Source: Oscarella lobularis
Taxonomy: Eukaryota; Porifera; Homoscleromorpha; Homosclerophorida; Oscarellidae
Length of the DNA stretch: 64,000 nucleotides
Direction of reading: 5' to 3'
NCBI RefSeq assembly: GCF_947507565.1
Contig: NC_089192.1
Span: 434,001-498,000 of the forward strand
Shown: positions 22,210 to 32,556 of the stretch, in pieces
Layout of the letters: each line of letters opens with the position of its first letter
Position numbering within the stretch: the first letter of the stretch is position 1
Position numbers and translations under genes: made by a program
Notes under the pieces: model-generated
What the model saw: the letters and a program-made list of their open reading frames with translations, nothing else
What the model was told of the DNA's origin: nothing
Databases searched by the model: none

Positions 22210-22998
22210 ACTTAAACGTCTGCGTCATTTTTTTTGTCTTTTTTTTCCGTCTAACTGTTGTTCTGTGCGCGTTTTATTTGCTAATTAATTGGCTGTGAGG
22301 CTAGTATTTGAGCGTGGATGATGATGATGATGATTTACTCGCAATAAACCTACTGCAAGAGATCCCCCTTCAGGGGACCAGCACATCGCAAGACGAAGGT
22401 GAATAAACCAACATACAGTAGCGCACGTCTCTACGTTTTACATGTATAGACGTCAGATAGGAATTGCTTGATGAAAGTGTCGACGATGGCCTTATCGGGA
22501 ATTTTGCCTACCATGCCGTAAATTGCCGCTGTTCCCCCCTTGGCTTTTTTCCCCTAAAAACGTAAGATTTTATGTGATGCACGAATGCGGGTTTTTTATT
22601 CAATACCCTAACGTTCTCAGCTGACTCTCTTAAATCATTCAAGAGTTTGTCGACTAGCGTCACGTGGTGCGGCAAAATAGTGCAGTGAAGCGAATTCGGA
22701 AATTGTTGCCTTTCCATTTTCCATCCTACACGCGAGCAGAGGCAGAATGAACTAACCGATTGCCTAAGTTCCGGGAAACCTTTCTCTTCCATGGCGTCAG
22801 CGAGCGCAAGAATATCTAAATGAGAATCAGTGGAAGCAATCGCGAAAGCCGTCATCTCCGGTTTTCCCAAGATGGCGAGACCCTAGAAAGAAAATAGGAA
22901 ACGAAGTCTGTTACAGTATGAACGACCCCGCATTCGTGCGCTTTCCCTCTTCCTTTCTAAACACTGGGGTTGTTTTATTTAGGGAAGCGCATCTACTT
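21389..22998. repeat. Segmental duplication, proximal copy (1.6 kb)
   Basis: It covers the end of gene A exon 6, gene A exons 7-10 and 3' UTR, and the facing 3' exons of an S1P-lyase copy. It matches 27370-28998 with few substitutions and small indels: a 14-bp deletion in this copy in an S1P-lyase intron, and GAT-repeat length differences. The right edge runs straight into the 9-bp array. Confidence 0.95.
22431..22882 (-). pseudogene. Truncated copy of S1P-lyase 3' exons
   Basis: It has exons equivalent to the last three of the complete gene: [31 protein letters not shown], and [19 protein letters not shown] ending in VYTCKT and stop at 22431. Splice sites look intact, although a 14-bp intron deletion shortens one intron to 54 nt. 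The preceding exon is missing: the sequence breaks at the donor (22997) and becomes the 9-bp array. With no PLP domain it cannot be an active lyase. Confidence 0.85.
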
Positions 22999-25900
22999 GC
23001 CGTTGTAGCCGTTGTAGTTGTTGTAGCCGTTGTAGCCTTTGCAGCCGTTGTAGTTGTTGTAGCCGTTGTAGCCGTTGTAGTTGTTGTAGCCGTTGTAGCC
23101 TTTGTAGCCGTTGTAGCCTTTGTAGCATTTGTAGCCTTTGTAGCCGTTGTAGCCTTTGTAGCCGTTGTAGCCGTTGTAGCATTTGTAGCCGTTGTAGCAT
23201 TTGTAGCCTTTGTAGCCGTTGTAGCCTTTGTAGCCGTTGTAGCCGTTGTAGCATTTGTAGCATTTGTAGCCTTTGTAGCCGTTGTAGCCTTTGTAGCCTT
23301 TGTAGCCTTTGTAGCCGTTGTAGCCGTTGTAGCATTTGTAGCCTTTGTAGCCGTTGTAGCCGTTGTAGTTGTTGTAGCCGTTGTAGCCTTTGTAGCCGTT
23401 GTAGCCGTTGTAGTGTTTGTAGTTGTTGTAGCCGTTGTAGCCTTTGTAGCCGTTGTAGTTGTTGTAGCCGTTGTAGCCGTTGTAGCCGTTGTAGCCTTTG
23501 TAGCCGTTGTAGCATTTGTAGCCTTTGTAGCCTTTGTAGCCGTTGTAGCCGTTGTAGCATTTGTAGCCTTTGTAGCCGTTGTAGCCGTTGTAGTTGTTGT
23601 AGCCGTTGTAGCCTTTGTAGCCGTTGTAGCCGTTGTAGCCTTTGTAGCCGTTGTAGCCGTTGTAGTGTTTGTAGCCGTTGTAGCCGTTGTAGCCGTTGTA
23701 GCCTTTGTAGCCGTTGTAGCCGTTGTAGCCTTTGTAGCCGTTGTAGCCGTTGTAGCCGTTGTAGCCGTTGTAGCCGTTGTAGCCTTTGTAGCCGTTGTAG
23801 CCGTTGTAGCCGTTGTAGCCGTTGTAGCCGTTGTAGCCTTTGTAGCCGTTGTAGCCGTTGTAGCCTTTGTAGCCGTTGTAGCCGTTGTAGCCGTTGTAGC
23901 CGTTGTAGCCTTTGTAGCCGTTGTAGCCGTTGTAGCATTTGTAGCCTTTGTAGCCGTTGTAGCCGTTGTAGCCGTTGTAGCCTTTGTAGCCGTTGTAGCA
24001 TTTGTAGCCTTTGTAGCCGTTGTAGTTGTTGTAGCCGTTGTAGCCTTTGTAGCCTTTGTAGCCGTTGTAGCCGTTGTAGCATTTGTAGCCTTTGTAGCCG
24101 TTGTAGCCGTTGTAGCATTTGTAGCCGTTGTAGCATTTGTAGCCTTTGTAGCCGTTGTAGCCTTTGTAGCCGTTGTAGCCGTTGTAGCATTTGTAGCATT
24201 TGTAGCCTTTGTAGCCGTTGTAGCCTTTGTAGCCTTTGTAGCCTTTGTAGCCGTTGTAGCCGTTGTAGCATTTGTAGCCTTTGTAGCCGTTGTAGCCGTT
24301 GTAGTTGTTGTAGCCGTTGTAGCCTTTGTAGCCGTTGTAGCCGTTGTAGTGTTTGTAGTTGTTGTAGCCGTTGTAGCCTTTGTAGCCGTTGTAGTTGTTG
24401 TAGCCGTTGTAGCCGTTGTAGCCGTTGTAGTTGTTGTAGCCGTTGTAGCCTTTGTAGCCGTTGTAGCCGTTGTAGTGTTTGTAGTTGTTGTAGCCGTTGT
24501 AGCCTTTGTAGCCGTTGTAGTTGTTGTAGCCGTTGTAGCCGTTGTAGCCTTTGTAGCATTTGTAGCCTTTGTAGCCGTTGTAGCCGTTGTAGCATTTGTA
24601 GCCGTTGTAGCATTTGTAGCCTTTGTAGCCGTTGTAGCCTTTGTAGCCGTTGTAGCCGTTGTAGCATTTGTAGCATTTGTAGCCTTTGTAGCCGTTGTAG
24701 CCTTTGTAGCCTTTGTAGCCTTTGTAGCCGTTGTAGCCGTTGTAGCATTTGTAGCCTTTGTAGCCGTTGTAGCCGTTGTAGTTGTTGTAGCCGTTGTAGC
24801 CTTTGTAGCCGTTGTAGCCGTTGTAGTGTTTGTAGTTGTTGTAGCCGTTGTAGCCTTTGTAGCCGTTGTAGTTGTTGTAGCCGTTGTAGCCGTTGTAGCC
24901 GTTGTAGCCTTTGTAGCCGTTGTAGCATTTGTAGCCTTTGTAGCCTTTGTAGCCGTTGTAGCCGTTGTAGCATTTGTAGCCTTTGTAGCCGTTGTAGCCG
25001 TTGTAGTTGTTGTAGCCGTTGTAGCCTTTGTAGCCGTTGTAGCCGTTGTAGCCTTTGTAGCCGTTGTAGCCGTTGTAGTGTTTGTAGCCGTTGTAGCCGT
25101 TGTAGCCGTTGTAGCCTTTGTAGCCGTTGTAGCCGTTGTAGCCTTTGTAGCCGTTGTAGCCGTTGTAGCCGTTGTAGCCGTTGTAGCCGTTGTAGCCTTT
25201 GTAGCCGTTGTAGCCGTTGTAGCCGTTGTAGCCTTTGTAGCCGTTGTAGCATTTGTAGCCTTTGTAGCCTTTGTAGCCGTTGTAGCCGTTGTAGCCTTTG
25301 TAGCCGTTGTAGCCGTTGTAGTTGTTGTAGCCGTTGTAGCCTTTGTAGCCGTTGTAGCCTTTGTAGCCGTTGTAGCCGTTGTAGTGTTTGTAGCCTTTGT
25401 AGCCGTTGTAGCCTTTGTAGCCGTTGTAGCCGTTGTAGCCTTTGTAGCCGTTGTAGCCGTTGTAGCCGTTGTAGCCTTTGTAGCCGTTGTAGCCGTTGTA
25501 GCATTTGTAGCCGTTGTAGCATTTGTAGCCTTTGTAGCCGTTGTAGCCGTTGTAGCCGTTGTAGCCGTTGTAGCCTTTGTAGCCGTTGTAGCATTTGTAG
25601 CCTTTGTAGCCGTTGTAGTTGTTGTAGCCGTTGTAGCCGTTGTAGCCGTTGTAGTGTTTGTAGTTGTTGTAGCCGTTGTAGCCGTTGTAGCCGTTGTAGC
25701 CGTTGTAGCCGTTGTAGCCTTTGTAGCCGTTGTAGCATTTGTAGCCGTTGTAGCCGTTGTAGCATTTGTAGCCGTTGTAGCATTTGTAGCCTTTGTAGCC
25801 GTTGTAGCCTTTGTAGCCGTTGTAGCCGTTGTAGCATTTGTAGCATTTGTAGCCTTTGTAGCCGTTGTAGCCTTTGTAGCCTTTGTAGCCTTTGTAGCCG

Positions 25901-27216
25901 TTGTAGCCGTTGTAGCATTTGTAGCCTTTGTAGCCGTTGTAGCCGTTGTAGTTGTTGTAGCCGTTGTAGCCTTTGTAGCCGTTGTAGCCGTTGTAGTGTT
26001 TGTAGTTGTTGTAGCCGTTGTAGCCTTTGTAGCCGTTGTAGTTGTTGTAGCCGTTGTAGCCGTTGTAGCCGTTGTAGCCTTTGTAGCCGTTGTAGCATTT
26101 GTAGCCTTTGTAGCCTTTGTAGCCGTTGTAGCCTTTGTAGCCGTTGTAGCCGTTGTAGTTGTTGTAGCCGTTGTAGCCTTTGTAGCCGTTGTAGCCGTTG
26201 TAGCCTTTGTAGCCGTTGTAGCCGTTGTAGTGTTTGTAGCCTTTGTAGCCGTTGTAGCCTTTGTAGCCGTTGTAGCCGTTGTAGCATTTGTAGCCTTTGT
26301 AGCCGTTGTAGCCGTTGTAGTTGTTGTAGCCGTTGTAGCCTTTGTAGCCGTTGTAGCCGTTGTAGTGTTTGTAGCCGTTGTAGCCGTTGTAGTTGTTGTA
26401 GCCGTTGTAGCCTTTGTAGCCGTTGTAGCCGTTGTAGTGTTTGTAGTTGTTGTAGCCGTTGTAGCCGTTGTAGCCTTTGTAGCCGTTGTAGCCTTTGTAG
26501 CCGTTGTAGCCGTTGTAGCCTTTGTAGCCGTTGTAGCCGTTGTAGCCTTTGTAGCCGTTGTAGCCTTTGCAGCCGTTGTAGTTGTTGTAGCCGTTGTAGC
26601 CGTTGTAGTTGTTGTAGCCGTTGTAGCCTTTGTAGCCGTTGTAGCCTTTGTAGCATTTGTAGCCTTTGTAGCCGTTGTAGCCTTTGTAGCCGTTGTAGCC
26701 GTTGTAGCATTTGTAGCCGTTGTAGCATTTGTAGCCTTTGTAGCCGTTGTAGCCTTTGTAGCCGTTGTAGCCGTTGTAGCCTTTGTAGCCGTTGTAGCCG
26801 TTGTAGTGTTTGTAGTTGTTGTAGCCGTTGTAGCCGTTGTAGCCTTTGTAGCCGTTGTAGCCTTTGTAGCCGTTGTAGCCGTTGTAGCCTTTGTAGCCGT
26901 TGTAGCCGTTGTAGCCTTTGTAGCCGTTGTAGCCGTTGTAGCCGTTGTAGTTGTTGTAGCCTTTGTAGCCGTTGTAGCCTTTGTAGCCGTTGTTGCCGTT
27001 GTAGCCTTTGTAGCCTTTGTAGCCGTTGTAGTTGTTGTAGCCGTTGTAGCCTTTGTAGCCGTTGTAGCCGTTGTAGCCTTTGTAGCCGTTGTAGCCTTTG
27101 TAGCCGTTGTAGCCTTTGTAGCCGTTGTAGCCGTTGTAGCCTTTGTAGTAGTTGTAGCCTTTGTACTAGTTGTAGCCGTTGTAGTAGTTGTAGCCTTTGT
27201 AGTAGTTGTAGCCTTT
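22999..27216. repeat. 9-bp tandem array, about 4.2 kb
   Basis: About 470 units of TTGTAGNNN type, mainly GTAGCCGTT, GTAGCCTTT, GTAGCATTT, GTAGTTGTT and GTAGTGTTT. Larger blocks of these variants recur, giving higher-order repeats. Plus strand reads VVAVVAFVA; minus strand reads Thr/Ala/Lys/Asn (ATTATKATT), mucin-like. No frame change occurs along the whole array, unlike the 45-bp minisatellite. Confidence 0.95.
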
Positions 27217-27344
27217 GTACTGACTTCTGGAGTAGTTGGGGCCTCTGTAGTGAGTTCTGGAGTAGTTGGAGCCTCTGTACTGACTTCTGGAGTGGTTGGA
27301 GCCTCTGTACTGACTTCTGGAGTGGTTGGAGCCTCTGTAGTGAC
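27217..27344. repeat. 30-bp tandem repeat at the array's right end
   Basis: Four to five units of 30 bp, each with TTCTGGAGTAGTTGG and GCCTCTGTA. The minus strand encodes TEAPTTPEVS decapeptides, in the same frame as the Thr-rich 9-bp array. This looks like an O-glycosylated mucin stalk, but no start or flanking conserved domain was found. Confidence 0.8.
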
Positions 27345-27369
27345 TTCAAAAACGGTGTCGCAAGAAAGG

Positions 27370-28190
27370 GGAAAGGGGGCCCCTTTCGCCGAGAGAGTGA
27401 GCGTTGTAGTGCATTGGTTAAATATTTCTTTTAGTATTAGTGATTCGTAGATTTGACGGCGCCTACGCCGGGTCGTTTCCGCGGCGACGGCGGCATCGAA
27501 GTTTCGCGTCGACTGCTTTTCGGTCGTCCGATTTTGACGTCGCTGATGATCGTTTTCAACGCGACGGGCGACGGTCTTCTCGCCTATTTGCCTGCGGTAG
27601 AACAAAAGAAAGCGAAAACGCGAAGGAAACACTCTGATTCTTTGTCTCTTCTAGGACTCCCGCGGCGATTTCTTCGCTTTAGGAATTCGTGGCGGAACCG
27701 TCGAATTCCGGTAAAGCAATTTCCTTTTCAGTTTTCCGTCTAACATTTCGAGAATTCCGTTTTAGATTTGATCTCGGTAGCGGCGCACACGTCATCGCCG
27801 ATTCGTCGAGTACTGACGTAACCGATGGCAACGTGCACACCGTCGAAGTGGACAGAAATCGTTTGAACGTCGAGCTCGTCGTCGACGGTCAGTCAACGTC
27901 GGAAACTGCGGGCGGCGTAAGCACCGGACTGAACACGAACAACGACGTTTTCTTTGGTAGACACATCCCCCCTTGTCGTCACCTCCACCTTCTCATAAAT
28001 GCGCTCTCTCTCTCCTCTTTCAGGCGGAGTCCTTGATATTTCCTATTCTGACGTTTCCAATGCAATAGGCGTCGAGTATACGTCCGGTTTGGTGGGTTGT
28101 CTACATCGTATCACTGCTGGTTCGGTGGTGGTTCTTCCTCTCGCTGATTCCAATGTGATTCGGCGCGAAGAGGTCACGCAGTGCTTTTAG
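27370..28190 (+). pseudogene. Second copy of gene A exons 7-10 (LG4 cassette)
   Basis: It carries a tail of exon 6 with its donor, then exons matching 7-10 with all GT-AG sites and an open frame ending at 28190. Differences from the first copy are few (for example K to E in LNVELVVDGQ). No promoter or start is present, so on its own it is a gene fragment. It could be an alternative 3' terminus for gene A if exon 6 splices across the 4.2-kb array. Which of these holds is not decidable from sequence. Confidence 0.8.
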
Positions 28191-28998
28191 ACTTAAACGT
28201 CTGCGTCATTTTTTTTTGTCTTTTTTTTCCGTCTAACTGTTGTTCTGTGCGCGTTTTATTTGCTAATTAATTGGCTGTGAGGCTAGTATTTGAGCGAGGA
28301 TGATGATGATGATGATGATTTACTCGCAATAAACCTACTGCAAGAGATCCCCCTTCAGGGGACCAGCACATCGCAAGACGAAGGTGAATAAACCAACATA
28401 CAGTAGCGCACGTCTCTACGTTTTACATGTATAGACGTCAGATAGGAATTGCTTGATGAAAGTGTCGACGATGGCCTTATCGGGAATTTTGCCCACCATG
28501 CCGTAAATTGCCGCTGTTCCCCCCTTGGCTTTTTTCCCCTAAAAACGTAAGATTTTATGTGATGCACGAATGCGGGTTTTTTATTCAATACCCTAACGTT
28601 CTCAGCTGACTCTCTTAAATCATTCAAGAGTTTGTCGACTAGCGTCACGTGGTGCGGCAAAATAGTGCAGTGAAGCGAATTCGGAAATTGTTGCCTTTCC
28701 ATTCTCCATCCTACACGCGAGCAGAGACAGAATGAACTAGTAAGGAATGTCTAACCGATTGCTTAAGTTCCGGGAAACCTTTCTCTTCCATGGCGTCAGC
28801 GAGCGCAAGAATATCTAAATGAGAATCAGTGGAAGCAATCGCGAAAGCCGTCATCTCCGGTTTTCCCAAGATGGCGAGACCCTAGAAAGAAAATAGGAAA
28901 CGAAGTCTGTTACAGTATGAACGACCCCGCATTCGTGCACTTTCCCTCTTCCTTTCTAAACACTGGGGTTGTTTTATTTAGGGAAGCGCATCTACTTA
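27370..28998. repeat. Segmental duplication, distal copy (1.6 kb)
   Basis: Partner of 21389-22998, offset by about 5.98-6.0 kb. On its left the homology begins at the GGAAAGGGGGCCCC run of gene A exon 6. On its right it passes without break into the complete S1P-lyase gene, so the distal copy holds the original lyase context. Confidence 0.95.
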
Positions 28999-30713
28999 CC
29001 GGAATTCTTTCAATACCATCTCGCAACGCAAGCGTTGCTTCCATTAGACGTCGAGCCATCCGAAGGTAGCCGTCCTGTCCTATTGCTCTCAACGCCGCCC
29101 AAGAAGCTGCGATATTTCCGCCTGAGCAATCTCAAATTCCAAGTGACCAAAGGTGAGTTCTCCTCTCTAATATACCCGGTCTACTTCCCGTCATCCCGGG
29201 CGACCCGAACAAGCCCCCGGGCCACTCGGAGTAGGCGAATAGTTGATACTTTCGAATATCGGAATTGCGATAGAGTATAAGACTAGCCCCCTGCGGAGAA
29301 GTAAACCCTTAGGTTCCGGTTTCAGTCGCGTTTCCTCCCCATACTTTCAAGCCGTAGCCATACTTATGTATGTCAGCCGATATGGACGTAACGGCTTCAA
29401 CACGGAAGTCGAACTTAGGCACGGTGTAGCCAAGTTTTTCCACCCTATACATCAGTAAAAAACGGTGTCGCAAGAGGAAGTCATTCCATACCATGGCAAC
29501 ATGAATCCCCCGAAGCAGGCATCAACGTGGAAAGGAAGACCTTTCTCTCGAGCTATATTGCCGATTTCCTCTATTGGGTCCACTATGCCGTGACAGTATT
29601 GGGGCGCCGATGCTAGGAGCAATATAGTTCGAGACGTTATTGCCTAGGGGGAAGGATTGAATAAGAGCCCATAGACGAAGACATTAGGTTATTTATTACT
29701 CGCACCTGGCGATATTTGTCGAGATTCGGTTTGAAGTCGGAATCGAGTGGGACGTGAACGATTTTCACGTCGAAATAGTGAGCCGCTTTTTCGAAAGCCG
29801 GGTGAATCGTGATGGGCGCAACCTAAGTCGTATTTTAAAAAATTTTCGGCGCCCTCCCGCGGTCGATTCACCATTTCGGGTGATTTGATGTGCGGAAATA
29901 AGCTTCTCGCACGATCGCGATACGTTTTGATTGCCATTAGAATGCTCTCGGTTCCGCCTTTAGAAAAAGAATAAATGTCGAATTTTTTCGTGCATGTTTG
30001 ACGCGGAAACGAACCGCTCGTTAACGATCCGACGACGTTCGCGTCGCCGTTGAGCATGTCGGCCGCCATGGCGGCCGTTTCCGTTTCAAATCGTCGCAGT
30101 GCAGGAAAGACGATGGGATTGAGCGCGTTTTCGTGCATAAACGCTCGCAGAAACTCCCGCACGAGTGTTTCGTGATCGGTGTCGCCTGGGGGCGGGGGAA
30201 CCGGTACCGATTATGAACCCTGTGTGATATATGCTTCGGCTCTCACCTTTTTCGGTACCAGTTCCCGTGGTGTCTGTAAATGCGAGATAGGCGTCTTCCA
30301 TCGCTTTGTAGTGCTCGTTTTGGGCCGTGTAAACGTAAGCGAATATTTGCCCGTCGTCGAGATTGACCTCTTCGCCTTTCAGTTGCTTCATTTCCTCACG
30401 TAAATCATCGTGGGAAATGCCTTGAGGTTTTTAAATTAGGAAAACAAGGCGGGCTGATTGCATGGATGGCGTAACCTTTCTCCGGAATCTTAATTGACAT
30501 TTCTACTGTCGGACTTCGCTTGGAGTCGATTTGACGTAGGAAGCTGTCCGCTTCGCGCTTTATGACGGCACCGATTAGCAAGTCGACGCCGGGTAGATCG
30601 CGAATGCGTTGAACGAAGACTTTGGCCAGACCGAATAGGCCATCGTTGATAAGAATTTGCACAGCGACGATGACAACGTAGGCTAGAAGAGCTTCACCGA
30701 TCAAAGCGAGCAT
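28416..30713 (-). CDS. SGPL1: Sphingosine-1-phosphate lyase
   Basis: A complete multi-exon gene. It cleaves phosphorylated sphingoid bases to ethanolamine phosphate and a long-chain aldehyde in the ER membrane, using PLP. The N-terminal membrane helix [14 protein letters not shown] and the linker [18 protein letters not shown] are followed by [47 protein letters not shown] (split by an intron), [69 protein letters not shown] (PLP Lys in HKYGY), [28 protein letters not shown] and [12 protein letters not shown]. It ends VYTCKT at 28416. First exons are 30713-30476, 30420-30247 and 30185 leftward. Introns are about 45-70 nt. It converges on the duplicated gene A cassette. CACGTG at 30766 lies upstream of the start. 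Confidence 0.95.
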
Positions 30714-31117
30714 TGTTTGTGTTAGGTCCCCTTAGACTAACATTACGCAAGCGTACCGTCCGTCTCACGTGCTTTCTCGTCGCGCGTGTCGTTCAACTTG
30801 AATTTGGTGCATGATGCATCTACTAAGAGTTGTCGGGATGTTACGCGCAGTGGGTGGCTTGCTCAACGATCTGGTCCTCTGAATAGCTGATTATCTAAAT
30901 TGGATATTCATATGGCCGAACTAGAACCGCACGACGCTCGCGCCGACTTATAGATGAGTCTACAGTTGATCTGTATGTATACTGTTCCATGTGGGAACTT
31001 CCTTGGGAATTAGGGCGAGGCGTAGTCCGGTCAAAAGCGAAAGTCCGGGTCAGAGTGTGAGGGCCATTCTCTACTGAATGAATGCGGTTGGCGTCTCCGC
31101 CAAGGCTTCCACCTCTA
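30714..31117. promoter_or_regulatory. Divergent promoter region, S1P lyase / small coiled-coil gene
   Basis: 405 bp between starts. CACGTG occurs at 30766-30771, near the S1P-lyase ATG. No other element recognised. Confidence 0.4.
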
Positions 31118-31971
31118 ATGTATGTATGCCAGAGCAAGTCTAGAGTGTCCTGGAAATGGCTCGTAGGTGTGCGGGAGGGACTCTTCCTATTCTAGGCGCT
31201 GCCGTCGTCGCGGACTATTGTGTGGAGAACAATAGACCGCAACGGGGTCTATAGCGCCCGCGTCGCCCCCGTTCACGCACGTGTTGAATAGAATGCAGTG
31301 TATATGAAGTAGAGGTAGCAACGTTCTACGGTTTCTAAGCCCGCCCACCCACCCACCTCTCGGCTCCTAGAATAAATTGGGTTATCATAGCGGAGGTGAC
31401 GGCATAGCGCTTGTTCTCTCTCGGGCAGGAGGTCGAAGAGCGAATATCGGCATCTCGCCACCTGATTCACACTAGAATGGAAGTGCTAAGTCGGTGGACG
31501 GAATCGGCGCATCTCGGCGAGATGAGTCTGCGTGCGCGCGACAACCGAATGGCCGAAATGACGGCGCTCCTACGCGAGCACACCGAACGACGACGCAACG
31601 AGTACGAAGCCGTCAAACGCGACCTGGAGTGGCGACGATTTTTCGCCGTGCGCGGAACGGAAAGCGTCGCCGTCGGATCGGACGAAAACAAATATTGGAA
31701 CGAAAAGCGAATTCTCAAATGGATCGATTCGGGCGGCGAGACGGCGGCCGAATTGTTTCCCCTGCCGCCACCGCAACAATCGTCGCCGTCGCTCGGAAAA
31801 AAGCCGTTGACGAAGCCCGTTCTCTGTCGAAAGTCGCCATCGGCGACGCGGTTGTCTCGCCAGTCGTCGTCGTCGATCAAAGGATCGACGGCGGAAGTCG
31901 TTAAGTTGCATTTGGTCGAAAAGAGCGATTGGTTCGTGACGAAAATCAATCGTCGCGCGTCGACGTCGTAA
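31118..31971 (+). CDS. Small basic coiled-coil protein, function unknown
   Basis: Two exons are proposed: 31118-31162 (MYVCQSKSRVSWKWL) and 31429-31971, joined by a GTAGGT...GGGCAG intron in phase. The product is about 195 aa. Exon 2 is solid: a long charged helix (EMTALLREHTERRRNEYEAV, DLEWRRFFAVRG) then KYWNEKRILKWI, a Pro/Ser-rich linker and a basic tail ending RRASTS. An internal Met (MEVLSRWTESAHLG) is an alternative start. I do not recognise a family. The composition resembles small ciliary or cytoskeletal proteins, but this is only an impression. Confidence 0.55.
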
Positions 31972-32556
31972 AAGGAAAGAGAAAGGACGAGAAAAAAGGA
32001 AAGACATATGTAGCAGCGCCGATCCTATTATACATCATGCGGATGTATCATCTTCTTAGTTAGGAAAAGTTTACAATCGTACAGTTTTATTTCCCCCCCT
32101 TTTTGCTTTATTATCATGATGACCAAAGAAACTTTGTTCAGTTCACTTTCGCACCAGTTCGTCGCATGCAGCCTAGCTCTCTTACTATGAAGGGACCGGA
32201 TCTTGTGCTTTCCCGCCCTCAGGCGTACGTTCTCTATAGATAAACGAGCAAATTTGATATGGGTAAACAGATTTCGCTTTCTTTAGGTCGCGCTAAATCG
32301 GTTAAGGGTCATGTCCCAAGGTTTCGGGTCGTCTCACGTGCACGGTATGCGAGCTCGCGTGACGCTAGAACCACGCGAAAAAGAAGCAAGTGCTCATCAA
32401 GTTCACGCGATCGTTTCAAGCGTTTCTGAACAGTAAGACTTCCTCAAAACCAAAAGCACAACTCTTCTAGACCCGATTTCTACTTGCGCAGGACGTAGCT
32501 GCTGAAAAGAGGCGTGCCAAGGAGAAAACACGCCCCATCATTCCGTTTCACAACCA
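31972..32556. other. Intergenic region before gene B
   Basis: 3' flank of the small gene and upstream region of gene B. It contains one CACGTG (32335-32340) directly followed by CACGG. No exon, TATA box or RNA gene was recognised. Confidence 0.4.

Noticed and set aside
22700-22800. Intron turned into coding sequence by a 14-bp deletion in the proximal lyase copy
   Set aside because: With the correct donor (GAGAAAG/GTTTCC) the intron is 54 nt in this copy and about 68 nt in the other. Both can splice to give the conserved EKGW junction.
22431-27344. Chimeric gene: Thr-rich array exon spliced to the proximal S1P-lyase exons
   Set aside because: The candidate donor at the array edge (CAA/GTAGAT) leaves phase 1, while the next lyase exon needs phase 0, so the join is out of frame.
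22911-27632. A 1573-residue minus-strand protein across the 9-bp array
   Set aside because: Both ends are antisense to gene A or in lyase intron sequence. Only the Thr-rich core could be coding, which is kept as a finding and not called as a gene.
30895-31300. Structured RNA gene in the S1P-lyase upstream region (short hairpins such as CTATTGT...ACAATAG)
   Set aside because: No match to tRNA or snRNA consensus that I could recognise, and the stems are short. Part of the interval is a probable exon and intron of the small gene.
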